A stretch of 64,000 nucleotides of DNA, taken from Dipteris shenzhenensis (Eukaryota; Polypodiophyta; Polypodiopsida; Gleicheniales). Below, in pieces: positions 44,421 through 55,839 of the stretch; the first letter of the stretch is position 1; each line of letters opens with the position of its first letter. The stretch is taken from the NCBI GenBank assembly GCA_047967505.1, contig CM106539.1; one strand, written 5' to 3'. The notes under the pieces were generated by a model. That model ran no database searches. It saw only the letters and a program-made list of their open reading frames with translations, and was not told the origin of the DNA. Both the position numbers and the translations under genes were made by a program.

Positions 44421-45010
44421 TGTGTGTTACAAAGCCATAGTTCAATATTCCTCTTCCTTGACAAGGCACATAAGTGTATCTTGAATGGACTATTCATGCT
44501 TAAAAAGATCAGTATTATAGACTCACGAAGGACCATATCAGTGATTCTTTCACTTAGAAATACAACAACATATTGTACTAAGATGGGAACTCAATTGACT
44601 GCAATTCTTTTTATAGTGTGGCATCATGCCTATTAGAACATAGATATCTAAAAGAGATGTCCTTACTCAAAAGTATGACCACTCTCTTTATTTGCCAATG
44701 GCATTTAAAAGTTGATATGTCTATCATTTAATGCATATGTAGACCTTTAATACAAACATATAATGGGATGATTTTTTGTTTTTTTAACTAAAGGTGAATG
44801 CACGGTGTATTCATATCATCACACAACGAGTGGTTACTTTGTGATGATGAATATGATGAGACTATGTATTTTGTGCTCAGCATTAATGAGTTCCAAAGGT
44901 GTTCGTACAATAATAGATAGCATGAAAGTAATTTTAATGCATGGTAGGCTCACTTGGGCTAATGATGCACTACTTGAGAGAATGTAATCATCAAATATTT
45001 GTACTAAGCA
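43560..45010 (+). pseudogene. Decayed protein-coding sequence, unrecognised
   Basis: One + strand frame from 43530 stays open to a TAA at 43881-43883 and then continues in the same frame to about 44170, broken only by TAA, TGA and TAG codons at places where CAA, CGA or CAG would be expected. Readable pieces include IEWAGYNGCILQKWLINSTF, SSYYYIQIPYGKESIVHSIV, HTTHLLKIQPSRDKKWFLGL and ATMFPRTSTLDPFTYLF. After the microsatellites at 44288-44416, further coding-like pieces follow (SIIDSRRTISVILSL, MHGRLTWANDALLERM to 44984). I do not recognise the family. The composition looks like a real protein decaying by cytosine deamination. Confidence 0.42.
44288..44416. repeat. CT / C-run / TG / CT microsatellites
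   Basis: (CT)n, then CCTCCCTCCC and a C-run, (TG)n and a second (CT)n. Confidence 0.93.
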
Positions 45011-48000
45011 TGCTTTCACATGGATTTTTAGATTTGAGAATCTAAAAATAAAACAATCACCATTAATTATCTATGGGGTTATTAAAAAATGACAAGGAGG
45101 AAAGGGGAGGGTATGTGTGGCCCTTGCGTGGCTAGTAGATACTATAAAGAACATGCCCATAATACTCTCAATAAAGGAATCCTCAACTTGTGTGGGTAGA
45201 TTTTGGGATCTAAATTGTCCACAAGCACTTGTATGGGAAGAATTTTGACTCCTTTTTCCTTATGGGCTTTCCAAAGGTTGACTAACCAAGAAATGAGAAA
45301 GTTGTACCCAAAGGTTAGTTAATTGGCCAATGTTTCCAACTCTAGGAGAGTAAAACTAGGAAAACCAATATTAGTGTTGAAATTTGTTAGTGGACATTAG
45401 GTGAGACCCATGTTTCAAACACTAGTAGAATGAAAATCACAAATTGCTAGTTGTGGGGAGACCATGAGATGGGTAAAATGGAAGGGGGAAATTTGATTAG
45501 CCTAAGGACTTAATTGATTAACCAACTGGTATTGAGGAGGGAGGATGATAATTGATTCCTTTAGCCCCAATGGTTTGGGGCAAAGTGACTACTCTCATTG
45601 ACTTCATTATGTAAGAAATATTGAGGGACCAAGGTTAATCAAGTGGCATATGCACAGGTTCATCGATTGGTGAGAATGAGGCAACCCATATTACAAGCCA
45701 CTTAAGGGTGGAGGAAAGGAGTAGATAATCATTGAGAGGGGAGGGGACTCGGTGCAATAATAGGAAAGGAAGCAATAATGATGTCTCATTAGCATGCATG
45801 TTATTTATAAGCAAAAAATCATGTATAACTTGGATGATTGCAGCCTTGACACTGTGCGTGGGTTAGTTAAATGTGACTTGTGCAAGCAAGCATGTGATTA
45901 AGAGGATCCAACACTACGTGAAGATTGTGTTTTGACTTAGGTTGATTGAGACTCTAGTTTCATGGCTAGCAATATACCATCGAGTGGAAACATTGAACTT
46001 TGAAGTGAGCACTTGGCATAGGTTAACCATGTAAAATAAAGTTAAGTGGGTTGATTGAGCTAGGTTAAGCATGTCTACCATGTGAAAAAATAAATTGTGC
46101 ATCTGAATCTCTTATTATGCAAATGAATAACAAATGACTAATTGCATGAGTTCAAAACAAATGAATTATAATGGGTATTATTATGAGTCAAACTGTAGGG
46201 TAGAACGCTAGAGTTAGGGTGGGGACTAGGAAGAACCCTCTAAAGAAATTGAGAATAACATGACAAGGGGTGTGATCAATGATTCCAAGGAGGAAGATGG
46301 GCCAATAAAGGGAGAAGACATAAGCCATGAGAGGCTCATTAAAAGGAGTGATTTAGGTGCATTTGAATGAAACACGTAAACTATGACATATGCAAACTCA
46401 AGATTTGTGTCACGCATGGGTTATTTTTCGTACTTTGTGAGATAGATGCCCAACATGTGATTAAGAGCATAAACACTTGCTATTTCTATGCAAGCAAGGA
46501 TGTGTTGAATTAAACCCATAACAATTCTTTCTATGGAACGATGAGGGTGCATACCTCTCCATGTCACTTCCTGCCATTGGGTCTATGAAAGTATATGTAG
46601 TAAGCTATTGTAATTGTACTTTTTTTTAAATTAAAAGAAACATGCATCCATTCATGTGAGCTCATTCATCCTACTTGGTTGATTAGGGATATTTAGAGCA
46701 TGTTTAAATGCTTGACATAAGGTAGGGAGGATTATTGTTTGGTGAGGTACCTTGACTTGCCAAATCTTGTGCCCATGCTATTTTGATGCACATACTTGAT
46801 GGCTCATTTTGGCTATTTTCACATGTAATCGTATCCATTGTGAAGGATCCCATAGCATTGAGCCAACTCATAAAAACATAATTGCCATGGTTAAAGAAAC
46901 ATTCATGTGAGTAGGCTATGAACGAGTTGCCTCATTGCAATAGTTGAACAATGACCATGTGGCAAATTGCCATGAACCTTCAAAGCTTGAGCGAGGTGTT
47001 GTCTAATTGCAACAGTTGAACGAGGGAGGGCCTCCTTAGACATTGCCATGTGGCTAATTGTGGCCCTTAGGTAAGCCTTTTTGCTTGAGAGCATTTCTAT
47101 GAGTAAGCCAAGCTGCTCATGTAGGCTAGCTTGTGAAGGTAGGGCCTTGGGGCTTGCAGTATTGTCACCCCATAGAGGGCATATCCAATTTGCTTAATTG
47201 AGCAATTAAGGGTTCTTTTGTTTTTACAACCCCTCTACCATCTTCCTCCTCTAACAGTCACTCATGATTGTGGAAATGTTTCTTTGTGTCAAGCATAATC
47301 TTATAGATAGTGTAGGTGAGACTAAGTTGGGTGGGGTTGGAGACTTGAGTTCGGGTTGCATGCAAGTAATCATAAGGACCCTTTGATTGTAGGATACACT
47401 ATCATGATCGATGGTTGAGTGTGCAATAAGGGGATGTGAAAATTGTTCTTTGGCATTGTGGGCATTGTGATACATGCATGCAAGATAACACAAGTTCGAG
47501 TCTTAGAAAGGCCAAAAAACCTTGCTTACCTCCATGATAGCCTAAATGTGAGTGCTACGCTTTGCATATGGGCCATCTCTCATGCATTGCATTTGGACCA
47601 TTGATCATTTTCTTAAGATGGTGATACCTTTAACATTCTAGAAATTGATGGGATGCTCAATGTTGTAGACCATTAGATGCATGGATAATTAGATGGCAAT
47701 GGGTGGCTTCCAAGATCATGTGAGTGGTGTTTCTCAAATTGCAAGTGCTGATGTTTTAGATGTAATGGCCTATTCTCACTGGGTTTTAACAGACAATTAG
47801 AATTCAGGGATAACCACATGCTTGAAAATTTCCCTTTGTGAAGGGAAGAGGTTAAAGGTGGATTGTGGGAATACTAAGATGTTTGTTACATTGAAACTCT
47901 TTTGTGACTTTCCAAGTATTAAAAAAAATTAATTAAGTTGCGTGTTTCAAATTGCCATTTATGGAGATCATCCTATAAAAATTACCTTTTAATAGCCCAA

Positions 48001-48480
48001 CTCCCTTTAAAAAATCGTTTGCTTTCTCTTTTGCATCTAAAAGTGCTTAGGCCCTTTCACAAGAAGGACCTCCTTCCCATCTTAAATGGGGGGATGCTCC
48101 ATTGGGGTGGATGGGCGCACCCCCCTTTACACATAGCAAAAACTTAGGTGATTCCAAATGTTGAGTCAGTTGCCACATCTTGCCCATCTTAAGGGTAGAC
48201 AAGCTTGCTAGTTGGAGTCAATTCCACAAGAACTTGGCATGGAACATGATCCATTTGCTTCTTCGTGCATTGTGGCACGATGGAGGGCATCAGAATGGGG
48301 GGATGTGTGACTAGATAATGATTTGTGTAACTAGAGATTCACTTGTTAGTGTTGCTCAACCAATCTAATTCAAGATCACTCCCATTTAAATGCTTGGCGG
48401 ATGTGTAAACGCCGTACCCATTGACCCAGACTTTGTGCACTCTTGTTAAATATTTTGGTGGAAAAGAAAATTCAGATATA
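45011..48480. other. No gene recognised
   Basis: About 3.5 kb of AT-rich DNA with short frames. 46915-47060 contains an imperfect repeat with GAACGAGTTGCCTCATTGCA-like and AATTGCAACAGTTGAAC blocks. No TE family motif could be read. Confidence 0.4.
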
Positions 48481-49524
48481 AACCACATGCGATATTCACG
48501 TGCATAGTTTCTCTCGCTTTATGGATGATGAGGTGCATCCCATTTTCTCTCTCTTTCTGGATGAGCACTTTCCTTGGCTTGAGCTCCTCGACCCATTTTG
48601 TAGGATAAGTGAAGCTTTAGATGAGAGCATAGTATTGTACGATATACACGAGAGGAGCGCTCAGAGTATCCAAGACAAGGTCTATCACTTGGAGGAGTGG
48701 TGCATCATGCATACGTGCAGAGTACTTATAGCAATTGTGTTCAAAGGGGTCTGGACTCGGGCTGGGTGGCATGGCTGAAGTGAGACGAGTCATGGGGTGT
48801 TGCACCTGGGCTCGGTCATCGGGGCGTTCTGCCCGCCGTACAGGATGATGGGAGAGAGCTAGAGTTGCGGGTGAGGCGGTTTTTGACTGCGTCGTGGGTT
48901 TGGTGCTGTCGCGACGAGGGGAGTCGAGACCGCTCGCGAGAACTCTGCGATTGTAGGAGAAGAAAGGGGCTTTGCACAGGAGAATTATAGAAAAATGTTT
49001 GATCGGGGGGGGTAGCAACGGAAAGTCAAGTCGGGGTGGGCAACTTCGCAGCTTGGAGTGAAGGATCTTCTTCTCAGTGGGGGTCACCGTTTTAAAGCTG
49101 ATGGGGCAGCGATTTTGAGGCGGTGGAGAGGGGAGGATATCGTGAGGCGGAGGCGTGTGCAAACCTTTTGGCGGTCGATCGGGGAGAGAGAGAGAGAGAG
49201 ACGCTTTTGGCAGTGCTGTAGTTGGGCGTGCCCGACAGGAGCCTCGGTGGGATGAAGCAATTGAGTACTTTCAGGACGGGGAAAGTCTGAATTGGTACAG
49301 GAGAGGAGGGACAGGACTCACAGGAGAGTGGAAGTCTGTAAGAAGGAGAGAGAGAGAGAGAGAGGGGAGGGGAGGGGAGGGGAGGGGGGGGGGTTGATGC
49401 TGAGCAATTGAAGCGACAGGCTGGGGACAAGAGGGGAGAAAGAGGCGGAGAAGGTGAAGGAGGAGACCAGGAGGAGAAAGGGTTTTCTTTTTGGGTTTTT
49501 AGGATTGCAGAGGACGAACTAGTG

Positions 49525-49835
49525 TCGATTTCTCTTTCGGTCCTACATACTCATCAACAATCCCAGTTGTAGCCACAGAGAGCAATTCAACGATTTCTGT
49601 ACACCCAACAAGCCAAGCTCTTGCAGAGGAAAGAAGAGCTAGAGAGAGCCAAAGCAAAGAGGAAGAAGAGTCGATTCCTGTTTCGGTCCTACACACTCAT
49701 CAACAATCCCAGAATTCCTGCAAGTGATTTTGGGAGGCAGGCTTTGGTCCTACATACTCAACCATTCCTCAAAGAGAGAGAGAGAAGGAGAGTCGATTTC
49801 CTACATATTTATTCAACAATCCCTCAAAGAAAGCT
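49525..49835 (+). repeat. Repeated ~40 bp block in the leader
   Basis: A block with TTCGGTCCTACATACTCATC followed by AACAATCCCAG occurs at about 49533 and, slightly changed (ACACACTCATC), at 49681. Weaker versions lie at 49745 (TTTGGTCCTACATACTCAAC) and 49798 (TTTCCTACATATTTATTCAA). The first two and the fourth are preceded by GTCGATT. The copies lie within the presumed promoter or leader of the Tubby-like gene, so they may affect transcript control or simply be a local duplication. Confidence 0.7.
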
Positions 49836-49893
49836 AGCTCTTCCTGGGAAACATAGCCAACAGAGGAGCAACTCAAAGCAAGCAGCACAACCC

Positions 49894-49898
<5 letters not shown>

Positions 49899-49932
<34 letters not shown>
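49899..49932 (+). repeat. (GA)n microsatellite in leader
   Basis: A perfect GA run of about 17 units. Confidence 0.95.
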
Positions 49933-49936
<4 letters not shown>

Positions 49937-50687
49937 TTTTGGGACAGTACCTCGAACTTCTCTCCCACAAGGCCAGCAACAACAACAATCAGAGTCTCTC
50001 TCACCTCTACACCCACCCATAAACAACAGCTCTCTGTCTCTTGTGCTCCTCCTCCTCTTTTTGTTACCCATCTTGCCTCTTGCTCCTCCTCATCTTCCCC
50101 CATCTCTTCTTCTTCTTCTTCTCCAGGCTTGGAACCCACCTTTAGCAGCCAGGAAAAAGGTCACATTTCCAACAAAAGGTCACATTTTGCTTGCTCATCT
50201 CTCCCTCTCTTTCTCTGCCCGCTTCATTATGTAACTTCTCTCATCTCTCTCGGCAACAGACAATCGATTTCGGCGCCCTTCTTCTCTCGCATGAAAACAG
50301 ATCTTGAGCACACAAAAGCTGTGCTCCACATTTCGCTCTCTCACGGACGGCAGGTTAGCACCTTGTACTATCGGTTACTTCACTGCTCCTGACCCAATCT
50401 CTTCGCAGCTAACAAGATCCAAAGCCCATCACCGTACACTTTACATTTTAAGGCCGGCGATCCATCAAAGTCGTGGTACAGTTAACTTGGGGCTTCAACG
50501 CCTTTGCAGTGATCTTCTTGAGCGAATCCCTTCTGATCCAGCCGTTCCAATATCCTCTTGCTCTCTCACCAGAAAAAAAGGCAGAACAACTGTTGATGTG
50601 CTGGACAGAAGGGAAACTCGATCGAATGCGAGGGGCGACTGCGTCTCCTTGAGCAGCTCCCTTCTCTCGTTTTCACAAGCAGCATCC

Positions 50688-52351
50688 ATGCCTCTCAAAA
50701 GCCTTGTGCGCGATTTCAAAGACCTCAGGGATGGCATCGGGAGCATCTCCAGACGGACCTTCGATGTGAAGTTCTCCTACCACAGCAGAGCTCGGTCGCA
50801 GAGCGCGGTTCTGGATGTGCTGTCCAGTGCCCTGGATGCATCTCAACAAAGCTGTTGGGCCAATCTACCTCCAGAACTTCTCAGAGATGTACTCAAAAGA
50901 GTAGAATCTGCCGAGGGCTCTTGGCCAGCTCGAAAGGATGTTGTTGCGTGTTCTGCTGTCTGCAGGACGTGGAGGGAGATTACCAAGGAACTTGTGAAAA
51001 CGCCAGAGGAATCGGGCATGCTTACCTTCCCGATCTCCCTCAAGCAAGTAAGTGCTTTCGCTCTGTGAACACCTTTAAGTGGGAGGGTTAGAAACGAAAC
51101 ATCCGGCCTACTTTTTTTTGTTCCCGGACATGATTACTCGTGATCTACGCTATGTATGCAGCCTGGGCCTCGAGATGCTCCGATGCAGTGTTTTATCAAG
51201 CGGGACAGGGCGAACTCTACATATTTTCTATACCTCGGCCTCTCACCTAGTAAGTTCATTTAGAAACTCTAAAGTGATGATATCGTCCAGGGCAGTCTCA
51301 CCTATGTACCATTCAGGGCAATCTCACCTATTCTACCTTCCTCATTCTTTGTGCGCCCCTCTTCATATGCATGCTTTTGGGATCCCCGAATTTTATGAAC
51401 AGGGGCGTTAGGCATTGTCGGACTGAACTTTTTGTTTTGGGTTGCAATGCAGCCTTACTGGTTGAGAATGGCAAATTTCTCTTGGCAGCACGCAAATTTA
51501 GGCGAGCTACAAGCACAGATTACATCATATCTCTGAATGCAGATGATATGTCCAGAGGAAGCAACACTTATATTGGAAAATTGAGGTCGGTGTCCTCTTT
51601 ATGCCTCTTTATGCATACCATGCAATCACAACTATTAGTCTAATTAGCAGTCATTGACAAGTTTTTGCTTCTTTCTTGCAGGTCCAACTTTTTAGGGACC
51701 AAATTTACGGTCTATGACAGCCAGCCTCCACATAATGGTGCTGTGGTATCAACTAGCCGAGGAGGTAGACGCATAGGTTCAAAGCAAGTATCTCCAAAAG
51801 TCCCATCGGGTAGTTATAATGTGGCACACATTGCATATGAATTGAATGTCCTAGGCACAAGAGGCCCGCGGCGTATGCAGTGCACCTTGCATTCAATTCC
51901 AGTATCAGCTATGGAAATTGGTGGGAGTGCTCCAACACCTACAGAACTTCCTAGCTCAGTGGACGACTCCTTTTCTTCCATCTCCTTTTCAAAACCGCTT
52001 GGAATACTGTCCGATTTCAGTGGCGCTAGCCTTGACTCTGCTAGCAAATTTGAGAATAAATCTGGGCCATTGATCCTGAAAAATAAGGCCCCACGATGGC
52101 ATGAGCAGTTGCAGTGCTGGTGCTTGAATTTCAGAGGACGTGTCACAGTGGCGTCTGTAAAGAATTTCCAGCTAGTTGCAGCCATTGATCCTAATCAAGC
52201 CATACCTCAAAGTGAACAGGATAAGGTCTTGCTACAGTTTGGAAAGATTGGCAAGGATATCTTCACTATGGACTACCGTTATCCTTTGTCTGCATTCCAA
52301 GCTTTTGCTATATGTTTAAGCAGTTTCGATACAAAGCTGGCATGCGAATAG
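50688..52351 (+). CDS. TULP/TLP family: Tubby-like F-box protein, 4 coding exons, 416 aa
   Basis: Coding exons are 50688-51047, 51162-51249, 51453-51585 and 51682-52351 (TAG stop). All introns are GT-AG and phases join cleanly to 417 codons. The start [20 protein letters not shown] is chosen because plant family members begin with M.(F/L)(K/R)S(I/L)VRD; the open frame upstream shows no family similarity. Domains: F-box at about residues 57-112 ([17 protein letters not shown], then [14 protein letters not shown]), which binds SKP1 in SCF ubiquitin ligases, and a tubby domain at about 114-416. Both tubby signatures are intact: [14 protein letters not shown] (344-357) and the C-terminal [16 protein letters not shown] (401-416). 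A Ser-rich insert ([20 protein letters not shown]) interrupts the tubby domain, as in many plant members. The tubby fold binds phosphoinositides and tethers the protein to the plasma membrane. Plant members act in ABA, stress and pathogen signalling. Length is normal (about 370-430). No defect seen. Confidence 0.95.
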
Positions 52352-55260
52352 AGGAGACCCCAGAGGGCCGTGAAATCGGCAAATGGCATGGATGTCTTCA
52401 ATGTGATACTGTTTCTTGGCGCTTGTTTGTGTTAGTTGAGCAAAATAGATTGACCAGGCTTGGGTGGAATCATACTGCCATGGTCACCTAAATTGCAGGC
52501 TACCAGTGTTGTCAATGAGGTCCAATCTTTCGAATTTCCATTTGACAAATATCCAAATGATTGCCTCTAGAAATCTGTTGACAAACTTCCTATGCAAGCT
52601 GCAAGGAGGGTTGATGACAGCAGAAAAGATGTAGGGTTTCAAAAGTGCATACGATTGTGTCTGAGCAGCTACATGACTTACAACAAAGTTCTTGAAGCTT
52701 ATTGATCGAGATGTGCTTCGCAGGTTCTGGCACCTGTTTGTATACAAGCAGTTTTCCATTGCTCAGCAATATGTGGAATGTACAACCATACGCTCATCTT
52801 AGGTGAGCTTAAGTGGGCTTTTGCAGGCAAGACTTATCATCTGTCGCACAGTTCTTTTTTGGGATATTTAGCAAACCCATTTAACGTTTGTGATTCTATG
52901 TGGGCCAGTTATTTGACAAGTTTTGTGATTGAAAACTCGATACTATTGCTGAATACTGCGCTTAACCCCTGGTTTAATGTTGATGCCCCCTTCTTCCATA
53001 TCTGTTAAGATAAATTTTAGACAGTATTCACAGCTGCAGGAGAATGGTATTGTTGGGAATCAATCAAAAGGTTCTGACATGACGTCATTCACAGCCACAG
53101 GAAAAGATACCATGCTGTTTTTGAATTGTTTTCACACCAAGTCGATTGGCTGAAGTAGAGACCGTGAAAATATTTCCAACTGCTCAAATGAGCTAATAAT
53201 AGCTATGCAAGAAAATATAAAGCAACAACTCACCCTTAAGGAATGTGGCCTTCTTCTTCAGTAAGGGACCTAATTCACCTCATATTAAACATGTTTCATT
53301 GATATTTTCAATCAATTAATCCATGCATTAGGGGGAGAATGAATTTTGATGCTTTTTGTCCATCGCTTTCCCTTTCCTATTGATGTTCACACTGAGAGGC
53401 AGTATTGTGCTGCACATTTGAATTCTAGTCTCATTTTTCTTCAATTTGCTTGTTTCTATGCGTCAAGGCTTTGAGCACATGGAAGCTCTTTCATGCTGCA
53501 ATTGGTTATGAAATCAGCTTTAGGGTCAGGTAGTGTTCAAGAAAATAAGAGCAAGGGTTAATGAATGGAATGAAACATGAACTTGTGTATGTTGCAAAAA
53601 GACCTCACCAACATTCCTGTCATGAATATTGCTTATACAGGAAAGAGCATGTAATTGTAATTTTAGCAGAACTTGTTAGTCGTTGAGTGAATTGCAAGAA
53701 AAGATGGCCAACAAAACTGGAAAAGGCAAATCTGGGGGGTGTGACATTGAGGTGTACCAAGGTCAGCAAGTGAACGTGAGTTGAGCTCAATAAATAGGAA
53801 ATGCCTGAAAGGAAATGAAGAGATGGTTCACAGAGTGAGACATCCTATTGGAATAATTTCCCCATATATTTGTTCAAAATATCACACAGGAATCATTTTC
53901 CCACTTCAAAAGTCTAGTGCACAGTCCAACATCAGGAAGATAATAACTGTGGTGGACAGTCTTCCAGAACTGATATAGATGTGTATAGGTAAAGAAGGGG
54001 ACTAGAGAACATGCCCCGACAAACATTTATGTAAGGAGAAAACTGGGAAATACCAAGAGCGTTCTAGTCCACATCCTAAGCTTTCCTGTAGAGGCCTTCA
54101 AATTAAATGAATATGTACTCAAAGCATAGCTTTTATGGCAGAAAGTATTGATCCATGAGAATGTGAAGAACGTGATGTTTGAAACAAATATCGTATGTTG
54201 TGACTAATGACATGCACACTCTTGAGATCAAACTTCTAGGTCTCTTATCTCCTAATCGATTCCCGACTTTTTAAGTGTTTGAGGCGATGAAGCCATATCC
54301 CATGATATTGGTGAGAGTGTCCTTTTGATAATGTCTAGGATTTTATCGTAACTTGCTAGAATAATTGGGTGAAAAATGTATGTATCCATGTTCACTCTAC
54401 ATAGTGTCACTACCTATAGTGACCACTCTACCTGAGCTAAGGTTTATTTATATGGAAGTATTGACAAGAGGCACATTCTCCCTTACTATGAGACCTCAAG
54501 GTGGGTGGTATACAGCTAGCCATTGGAAAGTGCTTAGCCAAGTAAGAACTAGGAAAAGTCCCAATTCTCACTCAAAGCTTTGATTCTTGCATCCCTTTTT
54601 TGCAAGCCATTCAATCAACCTTTTAATATGGTTGGAAGACAGTGAAGAAAAAAGTCTTAGTTTGGAAGCTTGCATGATGTCAGAATGTGGGGACTTGGAG
54701 ATTAGAAAGTAGATAACGGCAAAATAGAAGACGACCCTTCCTTGCAACAAAGGTTAGGCATGCAATTGGCCCGTTCTAGACTTAGAATTGCTACAAGAGC
54801 AGTTTGCATGTCTTATGTTCAGCTAGAAAGTGCTTAAGAGGGGGGGACACATTGAGAGCATCAAACATGATAACGTTACTCATTGCCACTGCGAAGGTGT
54901 TTACGAGTTCAAGGAGATACTAATTGCCATGTTTATATGCTCTCAATGGAAAAGTCTTTCAGCTAGATGATCGTGAACACTAGGAATATCAACTTTGATG
55001 ACAGGTATGCCTTAAAGGGAGCCTAGTTTGCACGAAAAGGATTGCATATTTACTCTTTTATGGCTCCGTGATTGGCCACCTTCTCCATTGAAGAGTTTTC
55101 ATACAGATGACTTTGTGGAAAACTTCTTCGTGGAGATTGTGGTGCTCAATTTGTCATAATAAGAGGCGATGTAGCCTTCAAGAATTGATAAGGATGTGGG
55201 GTCCCTTTAATATTAGAGATGAGTAACACACAGTTTAAGCAAGAAGCCCACAACCTAAGG
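52352..55260. other. 3' UTR of the Tubby-like gene, then no recognised gene
   Basis: The first several hundred bases after the stop are probably 3' UTR. No polyadenylation site can be fixed. Beyond that there are short frames only. 54360-54580 has a 72-residue frame with no family motif. Confidence 0.45.
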
Positions 55261-55265
55261 TATCT

Positions 55266-55440
55266 AATGATAATGTCTTGTGCATCCCTCAGAGGATGAG
55301 GATGCCTCCTTAGCCTTTATGCATAGTTAAGGTAGGATAAAGGCTAAGGATAATGATAATGATAATGATAATGTCTTGTGCATCCCTTAGAGGATGCCCT
55401 CCTTAGACTTTATTCATAGTTAAGGTAGGATAAAGGGGTT
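55266..55440. repeat. Tandem duplication, 98 bp period, with (GATAAT)n
   Basis: Units start AATGATAATGTCTTGTGCAT at 55266 and 55364. The junction contains four GATAAT units. The second copy has lost a few bases (AGGATGAGGATGCC versus AGGATGCC). Confidence 0.88.
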
Positions 55441-55783
55441 TTCAAGTAGCCAAATCAGCACCACCAAAGGCTGCAAAAGGTTTCAGTAACAACAAGTGAC
55501 AAAACAAATCAAAAAATCACATAATTTCTTAAATGAAAAAATCAACGCATCGACTAAAATTAATGTTGACTTTGATTGTGATCGGTTGATATTTTGGATG
55601 CAATTGACCTTGCGGACTTGTGGAGGGCAACAACCTATATGGGCCTTCATTTGAGGATCAGCTCCCCAAATAGCAAGCCATTTAGCAATAGTAAACTCAC
55701 CTCATCTAGGAGTGGGTGAAGAGGAGTAGCTAGCCTCTCTTTGCTCAAACCTCATAGGAAGGTCTTCATCCCATAGAAGCAGT

Positions 55784-55821
55784 CTCTTTCTCTCTCTCTC
55801 TCTCTGTCTCCCCCCCCCCCA
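55784..55821. repeat. (TC)n and C-run
   Basis: TC repeat followed by a run of ten or more C. Confidence 0.9.
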
Positions 55822-55839
55822 ACTTGCAATTTGAATTTG

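Larger units (their letters stand above)
48700..50687 (+). promoter_or_regulatory. Promoter and 5' leader region of the Tubby-like gene
   Basis: From about 48700 the DNA becomes GC-richer and keeps CpG (for example GTCGCGACGAGG and CCGCTCGCGAGAAC near 48908-48940), unlike the CpG-poor surroundings, as expected for an unmethylated plant promoter. Several GA-rich tracts (49188-49201, 49347-49363, 49779-49793, 49899-49932) are typical of plant GAGA-type promoter or leader elements. A TCTTCTTCTTCTTCTCCAG stretch ending at 50126 looks like a 3' splice site, so a leader intron is possible. The frame of the first coding exon is open upstream to 50304, but that part has no similarity to Tubby-like proteins. 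The transcription start cannot be placed from sequence. Confidence 0.5.

Noticed and set aside
48617-49162. 181-residue minus-strand frame
   Set aside because: It runs antisense through the GC-rich promoter/leader of the Tubby-like gene and shows Pro/Ser-rich chance composition with no motif.
50304-50687. Upstream in-frame extension of the Tubby-like first exon
   Set aside because: The 128 extra residues have no similarity to Tubby-like proteins. The ATG at 50688 gives the usual family N-terminus.
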